Source: Kingella oralis
GTDB taxonomy: Bacteria; Pseudomonadota; Gammaproteobacteria; Burkholderiales; Neisseriaceae
Assembly (NCBI GenBank): GCA_905373195.1
Contig: CAJPSG010000042.1
Span: forward strand, 1-7,413
Length of the DNA stretch: 7,413 nucleotides
Direction of reading: 5' to 3'
Shown here: positions 5,085 through 7,413 of the stretch, piece after piece
How positions within the stretch are numbered: the first letter of the stretch is position 1
How the letters are laid out: each line of letters begins with the position of its first letter
The notes under the pieces: generated by a model
Told to the model about the DNA's origin: nothing
The model's input: the letters and a program-made list of their open reading frames with translations, nothing else
Database searches by the model: none
Program-made: the position numbers and the translations under genes

Positions 5085-7413
5085 ATGCAACTTTCTCTGT
5101 TAAACAATCCCAAAGATGCTGAATTGCTTGCCGATGCGGAATTTATGACCGCGTCGCTGTATGCTGTGTTGGAAAACCATGCCGATGAAATTGTGGTCAA
5201 TGCGCTGAAAATTTTGGCGAAGGCGCAAGACAGCAGCAAGATTATCACCGAGCTGTTGCCGAGCTTGTCGGACGAGCAAACGGAAAATTTGATTACGGCG
5301 GTGGGCATTTTTGCGCAGATTTTAAACATTGCCGAGGATGTGCATCATGAACGCCGCCGCTTGGTGCATGAGCAAAAGGGCAGCGCGGCGCAGGAGGGCA
5401 GCATTGCGGAAACGGTGCGCAAGTTGCAAGCGGAGCAAATCGCGCAAGAGGTGGTGCAGGATGTGTTGAACCACACGCTGGTGAGCCCTGTTTTAACCGC
5501 GCATCCCACCGAGGTGCAACGCCAAGCGGTGCTGGTGTCGCATCGCAAAATCCGCGAGCTGCTGCCGCGCCGTGAGCTGTGTCGCAGCGCGGATGAGATG
5601 AGCGAATTGCAGCGCGAGATGAATATTGTGCTGCTCACTTTGTGGCAAACCAGCGAAACGCGGCATTTTAAATTGAGCGTGCAAAGCGAAATCCAAAACG
5701 GGGTGAACATTTTTCCGCGCAGCTTTTTCCAAGCGCTGCCGCGTGTTTATCGCGATATGGAAAAGCATTTTCAGGCTGCCTATCCGCAAATCCGCATTCC
5801 CGACGTGTTGAAAATCGGCGGCTGGATTGGCGGCGACAGGGACGGCAATCCGTTCGTTTCAGCGCAGACTTTGCGCGATGCGTTTCGCCATCATGCGAAT
5901 GCGGCGTTTCATTATTATCGCCGCGAGCTGGACGCGCTGTATCAGGAACTGCCGTTGTCTATTCGCCGTGTGAATGTGAGCGATGGGGTGTTAGTGTTGT
6001 CGGCCAAATCACCCGATACGGAAGTGGCGCGGCAGGAAGAGCCGTATCGCCGCGCGGTGGCTTATGTGATGGCGCGGATGGTGGGCAAGGCGCATGAATT
6101 GGGCGCGCCGTTGGGCTGCCGTTTTGGCGTGGGCGAGCCGTATGCTGATGCGGCGGAATTTTTGCGCGATTTGCGCACCTTGCAGGATTCTTTGCGCGAC
6201 AACCGCAGCGAAGCGTTGGCAAACGGGCGTATTGCCGACATCATCCGCACCGTTTCGGTGTGCGGCTTTCATTTGATGCCGTTGGACTTGCGTCAGCACG
6301 CGGAAAAACACGCTCATGTGGTCGCCGAGCTGTTTCAGGCTGCCGATTTGGAAGATTATCTGCGACTGCCTGAAAACGAAAAACAAGCGGTGTTGCTGCG
6401 CGAATTGCAACACCAACGCCCGCTTTACACGCCGTTTATCGCATACAGCGAAGAGACGCAGCGCGAGCTGGCGATTTTCCACGAGGCGCGAAAAATCAAG
6501 GAAGCGTTTGGCGAAGATGCCATCACGCAAAGCATTATTTCCAACTGCGAACAGCCCAGCGATTTGCTTGCGCTGGCGTTAATCTTAAAAGAAACGGGCT
6601 TGCTCGCGCTGCGCGATGGGCAGCCTGAAAGCCGTATCAATATCGTTCCCCTGTTTGAAACGATTGAAGCGCTTGCCAACGCCGTGCCCGTGATGCAAAC
6701 GCTGTTTAGCAACGATTGGTATCGCGCCTTGATTGCCAGCCGCGACAACATTCAAGAAATCATGCTCGGCTATTCGGATAGCAATAAAGACGGCGGCTAC
6801 ATCAGCAGCACATGGGGCTTATACCAAGCCGAGATTGGCTTGGTGCGCCTGTTTCAGCAGCACAACATCCGCATTCGCCTGTTCCACGGGCGCGGCGGCA
6901 GCGTGGGGCGCGGCGGCGGGCCGTCTTACCAAGCCATTTTGGCGCAACCTGCGGGCAGCGTGGGCGGGCAAATCCGCATCACCGAGCAAGGCGAAGTGCT
7001 CACCGCCAAATACGGCGATGCCAGCAACGCCAGCCGCAATCTGGAAGCATTGGTCGCCGCCACGCTGGAAGCCACGCTGCTGCCCGCCGCGCCCGACCCT
7101 GATGTCAAGCTGATGAACGCGCTCTCCGAAAGCTCGTTCGCCCACTACCGCGCGCTGATTACGCGGCAAGGGTTTATTGATTATTTCTTGCAAACCAGCC
7201 CGATTGAGCAAATCGCCAGCCTGAATTTAGGCAGCCGCCCCGCCAGCCGCAAAACTTTGGCGCGGATACAAGATTTGCGCGCGATTCCGTGGGTGTTTTC
7301 ATGGACGCAAAACCGCCTGATGCTGCCTGCGTGGTATGGCTTTGGCAGCGCGGTGCAAGAGTTGTGCGAACAAGATTCAGGCAGCCTGAACGCCTTGCAG
7401 CAACACGCCCAGC
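5085..7413 (+). CDS. ppc: Phosphoenolpyruvate carboxylase Ppc, C-terminus beyond right edge
   Basis: The first 776 residues of a family usually near 880-900 residues; the frame is open to the window end. Ppc is a cytosolic anaplerotic enzyme that adds bicarbonate to PEP, giving oxaloacetate and phosphate. The catalytic TAHPTEV lies at 139-145 with His140. [14 protein letters not shown] lies near 245, and [11 protein letters not shown] starts at 562 with catalytic Lys568. [14 protein letters not shown] spans 600-613, where Arg609 matches E. coli Arg587. [10 protein letters not shown] and [18 protein letters not shown] follow near the visible end. The start ATG 5085 gives [12 protein letters not shown], like neisserial Ppc as I remember it; the ribosome-binding site is weak (GAAAG, 5074-5078). 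The gene has its own promoter and diverges from the tRNA unit. Two perfect DUS (5770-5781, 7379-7390) and two near-DUS (6334-6345, 6618-6629) lie inside. No frameshift or missing catalytic residue is seen. Confidence 0.97.
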   Translation, partial: MQLSLLNNPKDAELLADAEFMTASLYAVLENHADEIVVNALKILAKAQDSSKIITELLPSLSDEQTENLITAVGIFAQILNIAEDVHHERRRLVHEQKGSAAQEGSIAETVRKLQAEQIAQEVVQDVLNHTLVSPVLTAHPTEVQRQAVLVSHRKIRELLPRRELCRSADEMSELQREMNIVLLTLWQTSETRHFKLSVQSEIQNGVNIFPRSFFQALPRVYRDMEKHFQAAYPQIRIPDVLKIGGWIGGDRDGNPFVSAQTLRDAFRHHANAAFHYYRRELDALYQELPLSIRRVNVSDGVLVLSAKSPDTEVARQEEPYRRAVAYVMARMVGKAHELGAPLGCRFGVGEPYADAAEFLRDLRTLQDSLRDNRSEALANGRIADIIRTVSVCGFHLMPLDLRQHAEKHAHVVAELFQAADLEDYLRLPENEKQAVLLRELQHQRPLYTPFIAYSEETQRELAIFHEARKIKEAFGEDAITQSIISNCEQPSDLLALALILKETGLLALRDGQPESRINIVPLFETIEALANAVPVMQTLFSNDWYRALIASRDNIQEIMLGYSDSNKDGGYISSTWGLYQAEIGLVRLFQQHNIRIRLFHGRGGSVGRGGGPSYQAILAQPAGSVGGQIRITEQGEVLTAKYGDASNASRNLEALVAATLEATLLPAAPDPDVKLMNALSESSFAHYRALITRQGFIDYFLQTSPIEQIASLNLGSRPASRKTLARIQDLRAIPWVFSWTQNRLMLPAWYGFGSAVQELCEQDSGSLNALQQHAQ
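5770..5781 (-). repeat. Perfect intragenic DUS in ppc
   Basis: TTCAGGCTGCCT is read in frame as Phe-Gln-Ala-Ala-Tyr within ppc. A single copy without a facing partner. Confidence 0.85.
6334..6345 (-). repeat. Near-DUS in ppc
   Basis: TTCAGGCTGCCG, 11 of 12 bases, read in the same frame (Phe-Gln-Ala-Ala-Asp) as the copy at 5770. Confidence 0.55.
6618..6629 (+). repeat. Near-DUS in ppc, plus orientation
   Basis: GGGCAGCCTGAA, 11 of 12 bases, encoding Gly-Gln-Pro-Glu. Confidence 0.5.
7379..7390 (+). repeat. Perfect intragenic DUS in ppc near the right edge
   Basis: AGGCAGCCTGAA is read in frame as part of Ser-Gly-Ser-Leu-Asn in a variable stretch after the conserved [11 protein letters not shown] segment. 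Confidence 0.85.

Noticed and set aside
6363..6374. Possible further DUS in ppc (CGACTGCCTGAA)
   Set aside because: Only 9 of 12 bases match, which is not distinguishable from chance in GC-rich coding DNA.
6009..6530. Minus-strand frame of 173 codons opposite ppc
   Set aside because: Antisense shadow; ppc is continuous and carries all its motifs.

Overview
The window looks like chromosomal DNA of a Neisseriaceae bacterium, most likely Kingella or a close relative. The main evidence is the 12-mer AGGCAGCCTGAA and its complement TTCAGGCTGCCT, which I count as 15 perfect and 5 one-mismatch copies. This is the DNA uptake sequence (DUS) dialect described as AG-kingDUS; Neisseria proper mostly uses ATGCCGTCTGAA or AGGCCGTCTGAA. 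The proteins agree: the PEP carboxylase and thioredoxin read as neisserial-type proteins. Species cannot be fixed from the window.

Layout from left to right. (1) 1-660, minus strand: the N-terminal 220 residues of an exported, alpha-helical, probably TPR-like protein that runs off the left edge. (2) 661-894: a divergent intergenic region with a perfect 18-bp DUS hairpin. (3) 895-2091, plus: pncB, nicotinate phosphoribosyltransferase (NAD salvage). (4) 2092-2585: a 494-bp non-coding region between convergent genes, filled with four complete DUS hairpins, one wide DUS pair and a 104-bp Correia-like miniature element. (5) 2586-3923, minus: a Dcu-family C4-dicarboxylate transporter. (6) 3924-4145: a divergent regulatory region. 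(7) 4146-4475, plus: trxA, thioredoxin, followed by a DUS-type terminator. (8) 4589-4819, minus: a tRNA-Val(UAC)-tRNA-Asp(GUC) unit with its own promoter, leader hairpin and rho-independent terminator. (9) 5085 to the right edge, plus: ppc, phosphoenolpyruvate carboxylase, 776 residues visible and the C-terminus cut off, behind a good sigma-70-type promoter.

The genes are housekeeping genes in separate transcription units rather than one pathway. There is a loose metabolic link: Ppc makes oxaloacetate and the Dcu carrier moves C4-dicarboxylates (fumarate, succinate, malate, aspartate), so both act on the same C4 pool, while PncB feeds NAD and TrxA supplies thiol reductant. No operon joins them. 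The most unusual part is the pncB-dcu intergenic block, where repeated DUS inverted pairs and a Correia-like element with diverged ends occupy the whole space between two converging genes. I did not find a new multi-gene system.
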